Below, piece by piece: positions 59,712-60,000 of a stretch of 60,000 nucleotides of DNA. A program made the translations under genes and the position numbers. Each line of letters begins with the position of its first letter. Position 1 is the first letter of the stretch. Origin of the DNA: Apostichopus japonicus (Eukaryota > Echinodermata > Holothuroidea > Aspidochirotida > Stichopodidae); contig NC_092572.1 in the NCBI RefSeq assembly GCF_037975245.1, positions 26,580,989 through 26,640,988 of the forward strand, in the 5' to 3' direction. Under the pieces are notes generated by a model. That model was not told the DNA's origin and did not search any database. It saw only the letters and a list, made by a program, of their open reading frames with translations.

Positions 59712-60000
59712 CTGCGAAAGAAAAGAGAATTACACCAGAGGAGTTTGAATCAAAAAAGAAAAACGAACCAGAAAGCAATTCGGCTTAGTGGTTTCTTGCC
59801 AAGTCTTTCATGAGAAATATTTAATGTAACACTGCGCACTACATTAACAAGGTTTGACCTCAAAATGACCTTTAACCTCCATAGATAACTAATAGAGTTC
59901 TGTTACTAAACTAACGCAAATCTGAAAATTAAGTTTGAATTTCATCCAAGCTTTCCTTTTGTAGACGACCAGCGATGGTCCCGACTGTCCTCAAAAATCA
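59712..60000 (-). other. TMEM192 upstream intron, runs off the window
   Basis: No exon is recognised. TGACCTCAAAATGACCTTTAACCTCC (in pieces, 59855-59880) resembles the AGGTCA repeat. Confidence 0.5.

Overview
This is a 60 kb eukaryotic window carrying two spliced metazoan genes and a very repeat-rich interval between them. The protein sequences and marine-invertebrate repeat types (tRNA-headed SINEs, long TA runs, an OTU/endonuclease Helentron) suggest a deuterostome marine invertebrate, probably an echinoderm. The species is inferred, not proven.

Layout. (1) About 1-16.9 kb, + strand: an Ets1/2 transcription-factor gene. Six coding exons (2014-2130, 3169-3369, 4162-4332, 8658-8954, 12375-12587, 14218-14555) encode the PNT/SAM domain, a Ser/Pro-rich middle and the C-terminal ETS DNA-binding domain. 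All introns are phase 1. The first coding exon or exons lie upstream of the window. (2) About 16.9-25.7 kb: gene-free sequence with microsatellites and tRNA-derived SINEs. (3) 25.7-50.4 kb: a mosaic of mobile and tandem DNA. Its centrepiece is a single uninterrupted 2,391-residue ORF (35150-27975, - strand) for a Helentron-type rolling-circle transposase with OTU protease, Rep HUH nuclease, PIF1-type helicase and C-terminal endonuclease regions. Related minisatellite DNA lies on both sides of it. A dispersed repeat family dense in AGGTCA half-sites occurs at 26.0-26.6, 42.0 and 46.9-50.0 kb. (4) 50.6-51.0 kb: another tRNA-derived SINE, - strand. (5) 52.4-59.7 kb, - strand: the last three exons of a TMEM192-like lysosomal membrane protein gene (59711-59553, 56759-56651, 52591-52447). 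Its 5' exons lie beyond the right edge. Its last intron is packed with minisatellites.

Ets1/2 and TMEM192 are convergent (tail to tail), separated by about 35 kb of transposon and satellite DNA. They have no evident functional link. Only these two genes and the Helentron ORF are supported as coding. Most other long ORFs are by-products of tandem repeats whose unit lacks stop codons. The most notable signals are the intact Helentron with its flanking repeats, the AGGTCA arrays that mimic nuclear-receptor response elements, a 10-bp satellite that is a dense array of 3' splice-site-like TTTTCAG, and a tandem triplication that copies a real TMEM192 splice donor.
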